A DNA stretch of 31,131 nt from positions 1 to 31,131 of the forward strand of contig JAEYPY010000268.1 in NCBI GenBank assembly GCA_023410295.1, written 5' to 3'. Below are positions 8,895 through 16,393 of the stretch, piece by piece (the stretch's first letter is position 1; every line of letters begins with the position of its first letter). This stretch comes from Pseudomonadota bacterium (GTDB lineage: Bacteria > Pseudomonadota > Alphaproteobacteria > Caulobacterales > Aquidulcibacteraceae). The notes under the pieces were generated by a model. The model searched no databases. It saw nothing but the letters and a program-made list of their open reading frames with translations, and was not told where the DNA came from. Position numbers and translations under genes: made by a program.

Positions 8895-9549
8895 AGCCGC
8901 GCCCGCGCACGGTATGGATCAGCTTGCGCTCGAACGGATCATCCACCTTGGCGCGCAGGCGCTTGATGTTGACGTCGATGACATTGCTGTCACCGTCGAA
9001 GCTCATTTCCCAGACGCACTCGGCGATGAAGGTCCGCGACAGCACCTTGCCCTGATGCTGCAACAAGAGCTCCAGCAGCTGGAACTCCTTGGCGGTGAGC
9101 CGCAGCGGCGTTCCGGCGCGCTCGACATGATTACGCTTGGCGTCGAGCGTCAGGTCGTCGAACGAGAGCTGCTCGCCGCTGAGTGCGGCGGCGTTGCGCC
9201 GGAGCACAGCACGTACGCGGGCGGCGAGCTCGCCGAAAGCAAAGGGCTTCACCAGATAATCGTCGGCGCCCTCGGAAAGGCCTTGGATGCGATGATTTAC
9301 GGCGTCGAGCGCGGTCAGCATCAGCACCGGCATGGGGCATTTGCGCGCGCGAATCTCGTGCAAGACGTCCCAACCGTTCATCACCGGCAGCATGACGTCG
9401 AGCACCATGAGGCTGTACTGGCCCGTCAGCGCCGCGTGCAGGCCTTCCTCGCCGTCGCCGCAAACGTCAACGACGAAGCCCTCCTCGCCCAGCCCCCTAC
9501 GCAGGAAACTGGCCGCGGCCTGATCGTCCTCAACCACCAGCAGCTTCAT
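8881..9549 (-). CDS. OmpR/PhoB-family response regulator
   Basis: This 222-residue DNA-binding regulator has a receiver domain with the acidic pair in VVEDD, phosphoacceptor Asp51 in MVLDVMLP, switch Thr79 in MLTA and Lys101 in LVKPF. The C-terminal winged helix (about residues 125-222) has LTAKEFQLLELLL, the recognition-helix segment VIDVNIKRLRAKVD and the wing VRGRGYVLR. I chose ATG at 9549 (MKLLVVEDD) because the receiver begins there; an in-frame GTG at 9564 would add five residues. It is the first gene of a two-gene unit with the overlapping kinase gene. A perfect TTCACG-CGA-CGTGAA palindrome directly upstream could be an autoregulatory site. Target genes are not known. Confidence 0.93.
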   Translation of the reverse strand: MKLLVVEDDQAAASFLRRGLGEEGFVVDVCGDGEEGLHAALTGQYSLMVLDVMLPVMNGWDVLHEIRARKCPMPVLMLTALDAVNHRIQGLSEGADDYLVKPFAFGELAARVRAVLRRNAAALSGEQLSFDDLTLDAKRNHVERAGTPLRLTAKEFQLLELLLQHQGKVLSRTFIAECVWEMSFDGDSNVIDVNIKRLRAKVDDPFERKLIHTVRGRGYVLR

Positions 9550-9564
9550 TGCTGCGCGCCCCAC

Positions 9565-9579
9565 TTCACGCGACGTGAA
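9565..9579. promoter_or_regulatory. Perfect palindrome before the response regulator gene
   Basis: TTCACG and CGTGAA arms are separated by 3 nt immediately upstream of the regulator's coding start. A 9-bp part (CGTGAATGT, 9574-9582) recurs at about 7011-7019, upstream of the peroxidase gene. A role as operator is inference. Confidence 0.3.
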
Positions 9580-9727
9580 TGTGCCTCAGAGCGTGCGCAG
9601 TCGCCGCGTGTTTCGCCTCGCATGCGACTTACGCCGCGCAACAGGCGCAGATGGAGAGGTAAATTCGCCGCCGGCGCGTGTACGCCCGACTACGCTCGCG
9701 CTGGGCGCGGAGCGAAGTTCCAGTCTG

Positions 9728-10801
9728 CTAGATCAGCGCGTCGAGCGCGGTTAGCAAATGATCGAGTTCGGTTTCCGTGCCGATGCTGATGCGCAGCCAA
9801 TCGGGCATGGCGTAGTTGGCGAGACTACGCACCAGGATGCCGCGTTGTGCGAGCCCGTTGCGGATGTCGTCAGCGCGAGCGCCGAGGTCGGCCGTCACGA
9901 AGTTTGCGGCGGACGGCAAGGTGCGGATACCGCGCGCATCGAACGCGGCGCTGAGGCGCGCGCGCCCGGCTTTGACTAGCGCGGCGGAGCGGGCAAGGAA
10001 ATCTTCATCGCCAAGCGCGGCGACGGCGGCGGCTTCGCCCGCGCGCGGCACGGAGAATGGAAGGCGGATGCGGTCGAGTGCGGCGATCATCTCCGTGGGC
10101 CCATAGGCCCAGCCGATGCGCAGCGAGGCGAGACCGTAGAGTTTGGAGAAGGTGCGTGTAACCAGCACATTCGCCTTATCGCGCGACCAGTCGAGGCCAT
10201 CGGCGTAGCCGGCGCAACCGCGCGCGCATTCGGCGTAGGCGCCATCGAGCACAAGCAGGATACTCTGCGGCAGCTCCGCGTGTAGACGCTCAATCTCGCT
10301 GAAGGGCAGCCATGTCCCGGTGGGGTTGGCGGGGTTGGCGACAAAGACGATGCGGGTGCGCGCATCGACGGCATCGAGCAGCGCGTCGACATCGACGGTG
10401 TATTCTTTCTCCGGCGCAGACTTCACCACGCCCCCGGCGGCGCGTGCGGCGATGGCCCAGGCCGCGAAGCCGTGCGCGGGCTGCACCATCGTGTCGCCGG
10501 CGCTGAGATAGGCTTGGCAGGCGATGGCGAAAATCTCGTCAGAGCCCGCGCCGAAGATGAGACGATCTTCTTCCACGCCGAATTTCTCGGCGATGGCGGC
10601 GCGGAGGCGCGAGGTGCGCGAGTCGGGGTAGAGATGAAGCTCATCGGCGGCTTCAAGATAGGCCGCACGCGCCTGCGGGCTGCAGCCGAGGGGATTCTCG
10701 TTGGCTGAGAGCTTGATTGGGCGCGCGACGCCGTCAGCTTTCGAGGCGCCGGGGATGTAAGGTGCGATGTCGAGGATGCCGGGCTTGGGTGTGGGCCTCA
10801 T
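9728..10801 (-). CDS. hisC: Histidinol-phosphate aminotransferase HisC
   Basis: This 357-residue PLP-dependent class I/II aminotransferase converts imidazole-acetol phosphate to histidinol phosphate in histidine synthesis. Visible motifs are the substrate-loop region SANENPLG (residues 33-40), GAGSDEI (85-90), ANPANPTGTW (155-164), LDGAYAECA (185-193) and the Schiff-base lysine Lys220 in TRTFSKLYGLASLRIGW. Length is typical. It is the last gene of the histidine operon; its ATG overlaps the hisIE stop as ATGA. The N-terminus (PKPGILDIAPYIPG) looks like alphaproteobacterial HisC proteins, unlike the more enterobacterial look of the upstream genes. A role in other aromatic or phosphonate transaminations is possible in principle, but the operon position makes HisC the best call. 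Confidence 0.93.
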   Translation of the reverse strand: MRPTPKPGILDIAPYIPGASKADGVARPIKLSANENPLGCSPQARAAYLEAADELHLYPDSRTSRLRAAIAEKFGVEEDRLIFGAGSDEIFAIACQAYLSAGDTMVQPAHGFAAWAIAARAAGGVVKSAPEKEYTVDVDALLDAVDARTRIVFVANPANPTGTWLPFSEIERLHAELPQSILLVLDGAYAECARGCAGYADGLDWSRDKANVLVTRTFSKLYGLASLRIGWAYGPTEMIAALDRIRLPFSVPRAGEAAAVAALGDEDFLARSAALVKAGRARLSAAFDARGIRTLPSAANFVTADLGARADDIRNGLAQRGILVRSLANYAMPDWLRISIGTETELDHLLTALDALI

Positions 10802-11418
10802 CGCGCCGCCTCCGCACGCGCGGCAAGCACAGTCATCACGTCATCAAGCGCAAGCCCGCGCGCGCGCAGCAGCACGATCAGGTGATAAAGCAAGTCCGCG
10901 CTTTCGGCGCAAAGCTCGTCATTCGTGCCAGTGACGGCGGCGAGCGCCGTTTCGACACCTTCTTCGCCCACCTTCTGCGCCACGCGCGGCAGCCCCCGCG
11001 CGATGAGCGCGGCGGTGTAGCTTTGCTTCGGATCGACGGACGCCCGCGTGGCGATTGTGCGCTCCAGCGCGCCAAGCCGGCCGACACCCGGCGCTTCGGC
11101 GGCGCCAAAGCAGCTTGTTGTGCCGAGGTGGCAGGCAGGACCAGAAGGTTCGACGGAGAGCAACAGCGTGTCACCGTCGCAATCGGCTTCGATACGAGTG
11201 ACGTGGAGACGATTGCCGGAGGTTTCGCCTTTGCGCCAGCGTGTCTGGCGGGAGCGCGAGTAGAACGTCGCCTCGCCCGATTGCAGCGTCTCTTCGAGCG
11301 CCGCGCGATCCATCCACGCCACCATCAGCACTTGCAGCGTGCGTACGTCCTGCACAACGGCGCAGACGAGCCCATCGCCCTTGGCAAAGTCGACGCGGCT
11401 GATATCGAACGCAATCAT
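10798..11418 (-). CDS. hisIE: Bifunctional phosphoribosyl-AMP cyclohydrolase / phosphoribosyl-ATP diphosphatase HisIE
   Basis: This 206-residue fusion catalyses steps 2 and 3 of histidine synthesis. The N-terminal HisI half (about 1-108) has SRSRQTRWRKGETSGN (residues 54-69), the metal-binding DCDGDTLL (79-86) and the zinc-cysteine segment PACHLGTTSCF (Cys96, Cys103). The C-terminal HisE half (about 112-206) has LERTIATR, SYTAALIARG, KVGEEGVETALAA and ESADLLYHLIVLL. Both catalytic halves look complete. The gene overlaps hisF upstream and hisC downstream by ATGA motifs, indicating translational coupling. A fused HisIE is standard in enterobacteria and Bacteroidetes, whereas many alphaproteobacteria carry separate hisI and hisE, which fits the mosaic appearance of this operon. 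Confidence 0.95.
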   Translation of the reverse strand: MIAFDISRVDFAKGDGLVCAVVQDVRTLQVLMVAWMDRAALEETLQSGEATFYSRSRQTRWRKGETSGNRLHVTRIEADCDGDTLLLSVEPSGPACHLGTTSCFGAAEAPGVGRLGALERTIATRASVDPKQSYTAALIARGLPRVAQKVGEEGVETALAAVTGTNDELCAESADLLYHLIVLLRARGLALDDVMTVLAARAEAAR

Positions 11419-12182
11419 AGGCGCACCTCCAATCCGGCGGCGCGCACGGCTTCCTTCACGTCGCGCACGCTATAGGCGCCCGTGTGGAAGATGCCGGCGG
11501 CCAAGGCGGCTGAAACATCCGCTTCGCGGAACACCGCAGCGAAGTGCTCGGGCGCGCCGGCGCCGCCGGACGCCACCAGCGGGATCGAGAGCAGCTCGCG
11601 CGCGGCTTTAAGCTGCAGAATGTCGTAGCCCTCGCGCACGCCGTCTTGATCCATGCAATTCAAAACGATCTCGCCTGCGCCGCGCTCCTGCGCTTCAACG
11701 AGCCAGTCGAGCGTACGCCGCGGTGTGCGGCGGATAGTGTCGGAGGAGCCGGTGTATTGGTACGTCATCCAGTCGCCATCGTTGCTGCGGCTGTCGACGC
11801 CGACGACGACGCATTGCGAGCCGGCGACCTCCGCGATCTCGGTAATGAGTTCGGGTCGTTCCAGGGCGGGCGAATTGATTGAGACCTTGTCGGCGCCGTG
11901 TTCGAGGCAGGCGATGGCTTGCTCAAGGGTGCGGATGCCGCCGGCGACGGCAAGCGGAATATCGAGCACCCTGGCGATGCTGGCGAGCCAAGCATAGTCG
12001 ATGGTGCGCCGCTCGGCGGAGGCGGTGATGTCGTAGATGACAATCTCGTCGGCGCCTTCGTCACGGTAACGCGCAGCGCATTCGGCGGGGTCGCCCGCGT
12101 CAGCGTGACCTTCGAAGCGCACGCCCTTGACGACGCGGCCGCCTTTCACATCGAGGCAAGCGATGATGCGTTTAGACGGCAA
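11415..12182 (-). CDS. hisF: Imidazole glycerol phosphate synthase cyclase subunit HisF (TTG start)
   Basis: This 255-residue (beta/alpha)8-barrel makes imidazole glycerol phosphate and AICAR from PRFAR, using ammonia supplied by HisH. The catalytic acids are in place: Asp11 in ACLDVKGGRVVKG and Asp130 in VVVGVDSR. The phosphate-binding segments AVAGGIR (79-84) and ASGGAGAPEHF are present, as is LNCMDQDG near residue 178. The start is TTG at 12182: no ATG or GTG lies nearby, the N-terminus aligns from there (MPSKRIIACLDV), and a perfect GGAGG sits 6 nt upstream. The gene overlaps the end of hisA by 11 nt and hisIE by an ATGA. AICAR produced here feeds purine synthesis. Confidence 0.96.
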   Translation of the reverse strand: MPSKRIIACLDVKGGRVVKGVRFEGHADAGDPAECAARYRDEGADEIVIYDITASAERRTIDYAWLASIARVLDIPLAVAGGIRTLEQAIACLEHGADKVSINSPALERPELITEIAEVAGSQCVVVGVDSRSNDGDWMTYQYTGSSDTIRRTPRRTLDWLVEAQERGAGEIVLNCMDQDGVREGYDILQLKAARELLSIPLVASGGAGAPEHFAAVFREADVSAALAAGIFHTGAYSVRDVKEAVRAAGLEVRL

Positions 12183-12894
12183 GGGCGTCCTCCAGCGTGA
12201 AACGGTTTTCGTAAAGCGCGCGGCCGATGATCACGGCGTCGGCGCCAACGGTGCGCAGTGCCTTGAGGTCGGCCAGATCGGCGACGCCGCCCGAGGCCTG
12301 GAAAGCAATGTCGGGGCGCAACTCGCGCAGCGCCGACATCAACGTCACGTTTGCGCCGCTGAGCGCGCCATCGCGGGAGATATCGGTGACGAGCGCGTGG
12401 CGCAAACCGCCGGGAGGGAATGCGTCCAGCGCCTGGCTGAGCGTGCGGCCCGAACCCGCGGCCCAGCCATCGGCGGCGACTTCCCAGCCCTGCGCGCCGA
12501 TGCGTACATCGAGGGCGACGCAGATGCGCTCGGGTCCAAAGTCGGCGATCCAGGCGCTCACCTCTTCGGGCTGCCGCGCCGCGACCGAGCCTACGACGAC
12601 CCGTGCAACGCCGGCGTCGAGCAAAGCTTCGACATGCGCGCGCGCACGCACGCCGCCGCCGCACTGAATGCTGACATTGGTTTCCGCCGCTAGCCGCGCG
12701 ATCAGCTCGTGCTGGACCGGACGCCCGGTCTTGGCGCCGTCGAGATCGACGATGTGCACCCAGCGCGCGCCGCTGGCGGCGAAGCCGCGCAGAGCGTCGA
12801 GCGGATCGGCGTAGCGCGTTGCGCTGTCGAAGGCGCCGCGCAACAGCCGCACGGCGACACCGTCCTGCAGGTCGATAGCGGGAATGATCAGCAT
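12172..12894 (-). CDS. hisA: ProFAR isomerase HisA
   Basis: This 240-residue (beta/alpha)8-barrel isomerises ProFAR to PRFAR, step 4 of histidine synthesis. The catalytic pair is visible: Asp8 in IPAIDLQDG and Asp129 in VALDVR. The two phosphate-binding loops are QCGGGVR (77-83) and ASGGVADLADL, and LVTDISRDGAL lies near residue 170. I chose ATG at 12894 (MLIIPAIDL), the standard N-terminus; the open frame extends upstream to 13047, but only through the hisH coding region. The start overlaps the last 7 nt of hisH, and the end overlaps hisF. A TrpF-like PriA role is not indicated, because the sequence matches plain HisA closely. Confidence 0.95.
   Translation of the reverse strand: MLIIPAIDLQDGVAVRLLRGAFDSATRYADPLDALRGFAASGARWVHIVDLDGAKTGRPVQHELIARLAAETNVSIQCGGGVRARAHVEALLDAGVARVVVGSVAARQPEEVSAWIADFGPERICVALDVRIGAQGWEVAADGWAAGSGRTLSQALDAFPPGGLRHALVTDISRDGALSGANVTLMSALRELRPDIAFQASGGVADLADLKALRTVGADAVIIGRALYENRFTLEDALAV
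12183..12193 (-). promoter_or_regulatory. Strong Shine-Dalgarno site that fixes the hisF TTG start
   Basis: GGAGG at 12189-12193 (minus strand), inside the end of hisA, is followed by a 6-nt spacer and TTG at 12182-12180. It supports TTG as the true initiation codon. Confidence 0.7.
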
Positions 12895-13484
12895 GGCAGC
12901 GCCAGGAAGTTTTTGAGCACGCGCGCGCCAATGGCGCCTGAGCGTTCGGGGTGAAACTGGCAGCCGAACACGTTGTCCTTCGCGGTGACGGCGGCGAAGG
13001 CGCGGCCGTATTCGGCGGTGGCCGCGGTTTCCGGTCCGATGGGACACGCGAACGAGTGGACGAAATAGGCGTATGCGCCGCTCGTTACGCCTTCGAGCAA
13101 AGGATGCGCGCGCGTGATCTCGAGCCTGCTCCAGCCCATATGCGGCGAGGGCAGCTCGCGGCTGTTCGGCAGCGCGGTGACGACGCCGGGCAGAAGGCCA
13201 AGCCCCTCAGCGTCGCCCTCTTCGCTTCTTTCGTAGAGCAATTGCTGGCCGAGGCAGATGCCGAGCAGCGGGCGCGTGAAGCGGCGCAGCGCCTCATCGA
13301 GGCGGCGCGCGCGGAGAGCGGCGATAGCGTAGCCGGCGGCGCCGACGCCGGGGAGGATCACGCGCTCAGCCTCTGCGATGCGCGCGGGGTCGTCAGTGAG
13401 CACGCCGCGTGCGCCGAGGCGTTCGAGCGCGAACAGCACCGACGCGGTGTTGCCCACGCCAAGCTTGATGACTGCGACCTCCAT
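12888..13484 (-). CDS. hisH: Imidazole glycerol phosphate synthase glutamine amidotransferase subunit HisH
   Basis: This 198-residue class I glutaminase delivers ammonia to HisF. The catalytic triad is Cys77 in LGICLGQQLL with His178 and Glu180 in GCQFHPERS. The oxyanion-strand region LPGVGAAGYA is at 44-53. Segments such as LPSPHMGWSR, GAYAYFVHSF and the ending RVLKNFLAL resemble the enterobacterial HisH closely. The N-terminus is IKLGVGN where many bacteria have IDYGMGN, again closer to the enterobacterial form (LDTGCAN). The start ATG shares one base with the stop of hisDB (TGATG), so translation is probably coupled. Length is normal. Confidence 0.95.
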   Translation of the reverse strand: MEVAVIKLGVGNTASVLFALERLGARGVLTDDPARIAEAERVILPGVGAAGYAIAALRARRLDEALRRFTRPLLGICLGQQLLYERSEEGDAEGLGLLPGVVTALPNSRELPSPHMGWSRLEITRAHPLLEGVTSGAYAYFVHSFACPIGPETAATAEYGRAFAAVTAKDNVFGCQFHPERSGAIGARVLKNFLALPC

Positions 13485-15385
13485 CAGATCACCCCCTTAG
13501 TAGAGGGCGTGTCGCCGCCTTCGATGCGGATGGCTTGGCGCAGCGCGCGGCCGAGCGCTTTGAAGCAAACCTCGGTCTTGTGGTGATCGTTTTCGCCTTT
13601 GACAGCGAGGTGCACGGTCGCGCCGAGGGTTTGCGAGAGCGAACGGAAAACGTGCTCGGTCATTTCCGTTGGATAGGCGCCGAGCAGCGGCGCAGCGAAG
13701 GCGCCGTCGAACGCGAGATAGGGCCGCCCGCCGAGATCGATCGAGAGCTGCGCTTCCGCTTCGTCCATCGGCAGAACGAAACCGAAGCGACCGATGCCGC
13801 GCCGATCGCCCAGCGCTTCGCGCAGCGTCTGGCCAAATGCGAGCGCACAATCCTCGATACTGTGGTGCGGGTCGATATGGAGATCGCCCGCGCAGGAGAG
13901 CTCGAGCGCAAAGCCGCCATGGTGCGCCACTTGTTCCAGCATGTGATCGAAGAAACCGACGCCGCTTTGGATGCGAACGGGCGTGCTGCGGTCAAGATCG
14001 ATAGCGACGCTGATCTGAGTTTCGCGCGTGTTGCGGGTGACCTTCGCGCGACGGCGGCGGATGACGGGAGCTTGCGGGGCCTTCTTCGCGTTCGAGATCG
14101 TTCCGGCGCGGATGTCGGCGGCGCGCGCGTGCGCCTCGAGACCTTCGAGCCGCGCCAGACGTGCGGCGGGGCCGGCCAGCGCGGGCAAAGCGTCGGCGCT
14201 GACTTCCTGGATGGTGAAGCTCTTCATGAAAGCGGCGACGGTGACGCCGGCATACGCTGCGGCTGCGCCGTCGGTGGGCAAGACGTGGCTCGGGCCGGCG
14301 ACATAATCGCCGAAGGTTTCCGCGCTCATGCCGCCGACGAACACGGCGCCGGCGTTGCTAACCTCGCTAAGCACGTCCGCCGGCCGCGCGAGTTGCACCG
14401 ACAAGTGCTCGGGCGCATACGCGTTGGCGATGGCGACCGCCTCGCCAACGTCACGCACGCGGATGGCGCGCGCCGATGTGAGCGCGCGGCGAGCGATTTC
14501 GGCACGCGGCAGATCGGCGACTTGCCGCTCCACTTCCGTCTGCACGCCCTCGATCAACTCGTTTGACGTGGAGACGAGCAGCACCTGTGCATCCGCATCG
14601 TGCTCGGCTTGGCTCAAGAGATCGGCGGCGACGAACGCGGCATCGGCGCTCGCGTCGGCGATGACCATGAGCTCGCTGGGGCCCGCCGGGAGATCGATCG
14701 CGGGCCCATTCGGCAGCGCGGCGGCGTAGCGCTTGGCTTCGGCGACATAGGAATTGCCGGGGCCGAAGATCTTTTGCGCTTTCGGCGTCAGCACGCCGAA
14801 CGTGAGCGCAGCTACGGCTTGCGCGCCGCCGACGATCCAGAGCGCATCGAGTTCGCACGCTGCGGCGGCGGCGATCACGGCCGGATGCGGCGACCCGTTC
14901 GGGCCAGGCGGTGTGACCACGACCCGGTTCGGCACGCCCGCGGCGCGCGCGGGTTCGGCCAGCATGATCAGCGTGGAAACAAGCGGCGCCGAGCCGCCCG
15001 GCACGTAGAGACCACAGGTCTGGATCGGCCGCCATTCACGCCGGCACACCACGCCGGGTGCGGTTTCAACGGTCTGCGGCTTCGGTTTGGTCGCTTCGTG
15101 GTAGAACCGCACTTGATCGACTGCGAAAGCGATCGCATCGAGGTCCTCGCGCGTCAGCTGCGAATGGGCGCTTTGGATCACGTCGCGCGTCAGCTTCAGC
15201 GCACGCGGCGCGGCGCCGTCGAGCTTCTGCGCCCAGCGCCGCAACCCAGCTTCGCCGTCGCGCTCGATCTCGTCAAAGATGGCGCGCACGGTGGCGGTGA
15301 CTTCGGGTGCAGTGCGCTGTGCCGGCCGGCGCAGCACGTCGCGTCGTTGCACTGCAGAAAGCGTGCTCCAATCGTAGCTTTGCAT
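13484..15385 (-). CDS. hisDB: Fused histidinol dehydrogenase - imidazoleglycerol-phosphate dehydratase (HisD-HisB)
   Basis: A single 633-residue frame joins two histidine enzymes. Residues 1-426 are HisD, which oxidises histidinol to histidine. Its zinc ligands and catalytic residues, Gln259, His262, Glu326, His327, Asp360 and His419, fall at the same residue numbers I recall for the E. coli enzyme. A short Ala/Pro/Arg linker (about 427-445) leads into a complete IGPD domain (about 446-633) with FFDHMLEQVAHHGG, DPHHSIEDCALA, GIGRFGFVLPMDE and ENDHHKTEVCFKALGR, and the ending IEGGDTPSTKGVI. No ATG, GTG or TTG lies in the junction, so the dehydratase cannot easily be made separately. The IGPD domain resembles the C-terminal half of enterobacterial bifunctional HisB, but the phosphatase half is absent. 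The start is ATG 15385 (MQSYDWSTL), with GAGGGG just upstream and 8 nt after the hisG stop. Confidence 0.93.
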   Translation of the reverse strand: MQSYDWSTLSAVQRRDVLRRPAQRTAPEVTATVRAIFDEIERDGEAGLRRWAQKLDGAAPRALKLTRDVIQSAHSQLTREDLDAIAFAVDQVRFYHEATKPKPQTVETAPGVVCRREWRPIQTCGLYVPGGSAPLVSTLIMLAEPARAAGVPNRVVVTPPGPNGSPHPAVIAAAAACELDALWIVGGAQAVAALTFGVLTPKAQKIFGPGNSYVAEAKRYAAALPNGPAIDLPAGPSELMVIADASADAAFVAADLLSQAEHDADAQVLLVSTSNELIEGVQTEVERQVADLPRAEIARRALTSARAIRVRDVGEAVAIANAYAPEHLSVQLARPADVLSEVSNAGAVFVGGMSAETFGDYVAGPSHVLPTDGAAAAYAGVTVAAFMKSFTIQEVSADALPALAGPAARLARLEGLEAHARAADIRAGTISNAKKAPQAPVIRRRRAKVTRNTRETQISVAIDLDRSTPVRIQSGVGFFDHMLEQVAHHGGFALELSCAGDLHIDPHHSIEDCALAFGQTLREALGDRRGIGRFGFVLPMDEAEAQLSIDLGGRPYLAFDGAFAAPLLGAYPTEMTEHVFRSLSQTLGATVHLAVKGENDHHKTEVCFKALGRALRQAIRIEGGDTPSTKGVI

Positions 15386-15393
15386 CACGCCCC

Positions 15394-16275
15394 TCACATC
15401 ATCTTTTCGATCGGGAGAACGAGGATGGCTGACGCGCCGGCGGCTTTGAGCTCTTCGAGCGTCTCCCAGAACACGGATTCCTGACACACCGCGTGCACCG
15501 CGACGGCGTCGTCGCGCCCGGCCAGCGGCGTCACCGTCGGCGCGCCCGCCCCTGGCAGAATGCGCGCGATGTCGGCCAGCGCTGCGCGCGGCGCGTTCAT
15601 CATCACGTACTTGGCGCCCTGCGAGGCGATCACGCCGCGAAAACGCGTAAGCAGGCTGTCGGCGACGCGCTGTAAGTCGCCATCGAACGCGCGTGGGCCC
15701 CGCACCAGCACCGCTTCGCTTTCGAGGATGGTCTGCACGGGCTTGAGGCCATTGGCTTCAAGCGTTGCCCCGGTGGAAACCAAGTCGCAGATCACTTCGG
15801 CGAGCTTCAGCCGCGGCGCGACTTCGACAGCGCCGCGCATGGTGACGATGTCAGCCGTCACCCCCTCCGCATCGAGAAAGCGCTTCAGCAAGTTGGGGTA
15901 CGTCGTCGCGATGCGCAGGCCCGCGAGCGCGCCGGGGCCGGCATAGTCGAACGCATCGGGCGCGGCGATGGAGAGCCGGCAGCGGCCAAAGCCGAGCGGC
16001 ATCACTTCGGTCAGGCGGCCCGCGTTCGGGCCCGCCGCGCGCTCGGCCAAGACATTGCGGCCGACAATGCCGAAATCGGCAACGCCATCGGCGACGAAGG
16101 TCGGGATGTCGTCATCGCGGACGCACCAGAGATCGATCGGCGCATTCTCGACGCTGTAGGCGAGATCGCTGGCGCTCTTGACCAGGCGATAGCCGGCGTC
16201 GCGAATGAGATCGAGGCTCTTTTCGGCCAGGCGGCCGCTCTTCTGGATGGCGATGTGCAGACGTTGGGTGTTCAT
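15394..16275 (-). CDS. hisG: ATP phosphoribosyltransferase HisG (long form)
   Basis: This 293-residue enzyme catalyses the first committed step of histidine synthesis, joining PRPP and ATP, and is normally feedback-inhibited by histidine. The sequence shows AIQKSGRLAEKSL near the N-terminus, VRDDDIPTFVADGVADFGIVG, the PRPP-binding ICDLVSTGATLEANGL (about 163-178), and a full C-terminal regulatory domain ending SAILVLPIEKMM. It is therefore the long, self-sufficient form that needs no HisZ, and it looks strongly enterobacterial. I chose ATG at 16275 (MNTQRLHIA); an in-frame GTG at 16287 would add four residues, and neither has a strong Shine-Dalgarno. It is the first enzyme gene of the operon, 118 nt after the His-rich leader. 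Confidence 0.95.
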   Translation of the reverse strand: MNTQRLHIAIQKSGRLAEKSLDLIRDAGYRLVKSASDLAYSVENAPIDLWCVRDDDIPTFVADGVADFGIVGRNVLAERAAGPNAGRLTEVMPLGFGRCRLSIAAPDAFDYAGPGALAGLRIATTYPNLLKRFLDAEGVTADIVTMRGAVEVAPRLKLAEVICDLVSTGATLEANGLKPVQTILESEAVLVRGPRAFDGDLQRVADSLLTRFRGVIASQGAKYVMMNAPRAALADIARILPGAGAPTVTPLAGRDDAVAVHAVCQESVFWETLEELKAAGASAILVLPIEKMM

Positions 16276-16393
16276 GGGGCAACTCACGCGAGATGGCTCG
16301 GGCGATGGGATCGGCCCGGGCGCTTTGACATTGGGGGTGAGGGCGCGCCCGGCGGGCGCTCCGGCTCTTCAGCTCAAACGGCGGTGAAGAGCT
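16276..16393 (-). promoter_or_regulatory. Candidate histidine attenuator region between leader and hisG
   Basis: Directly after the leader stop, GCTCTTCA (16392-16385) is perfectly complementary to TGAAGAGC (16371-16364), with a 13-nt loop. Next comes GCGCCC-GCC-GGGCGC (16359-16345), and then a bulged CGGG/CGAT hairpin with a CCC loop (16318-16299). A ribosome at the leader stop would cover the first arm; one stalled at the His codons would leave it free. No U-run follows any stem. A C-rich, G-poor stretch at about 16343-16324 could instead suit Rho. The exact mechanism is inference. Confidence 0.55.

Noticed and set aside
7506..8966. 486-residue plus-strand ORF opposite the histidine kinase
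   Set aside because: It is a shadow frame; all kinase motifs are on the minus strand in the expected order.
12895..13047. N-terminal extension of HisA (51 residues, Arg-rich)
   Set aside because: It is out-of-frame translation of hisH; the family N-terminus begins at MLIIPAIDL.
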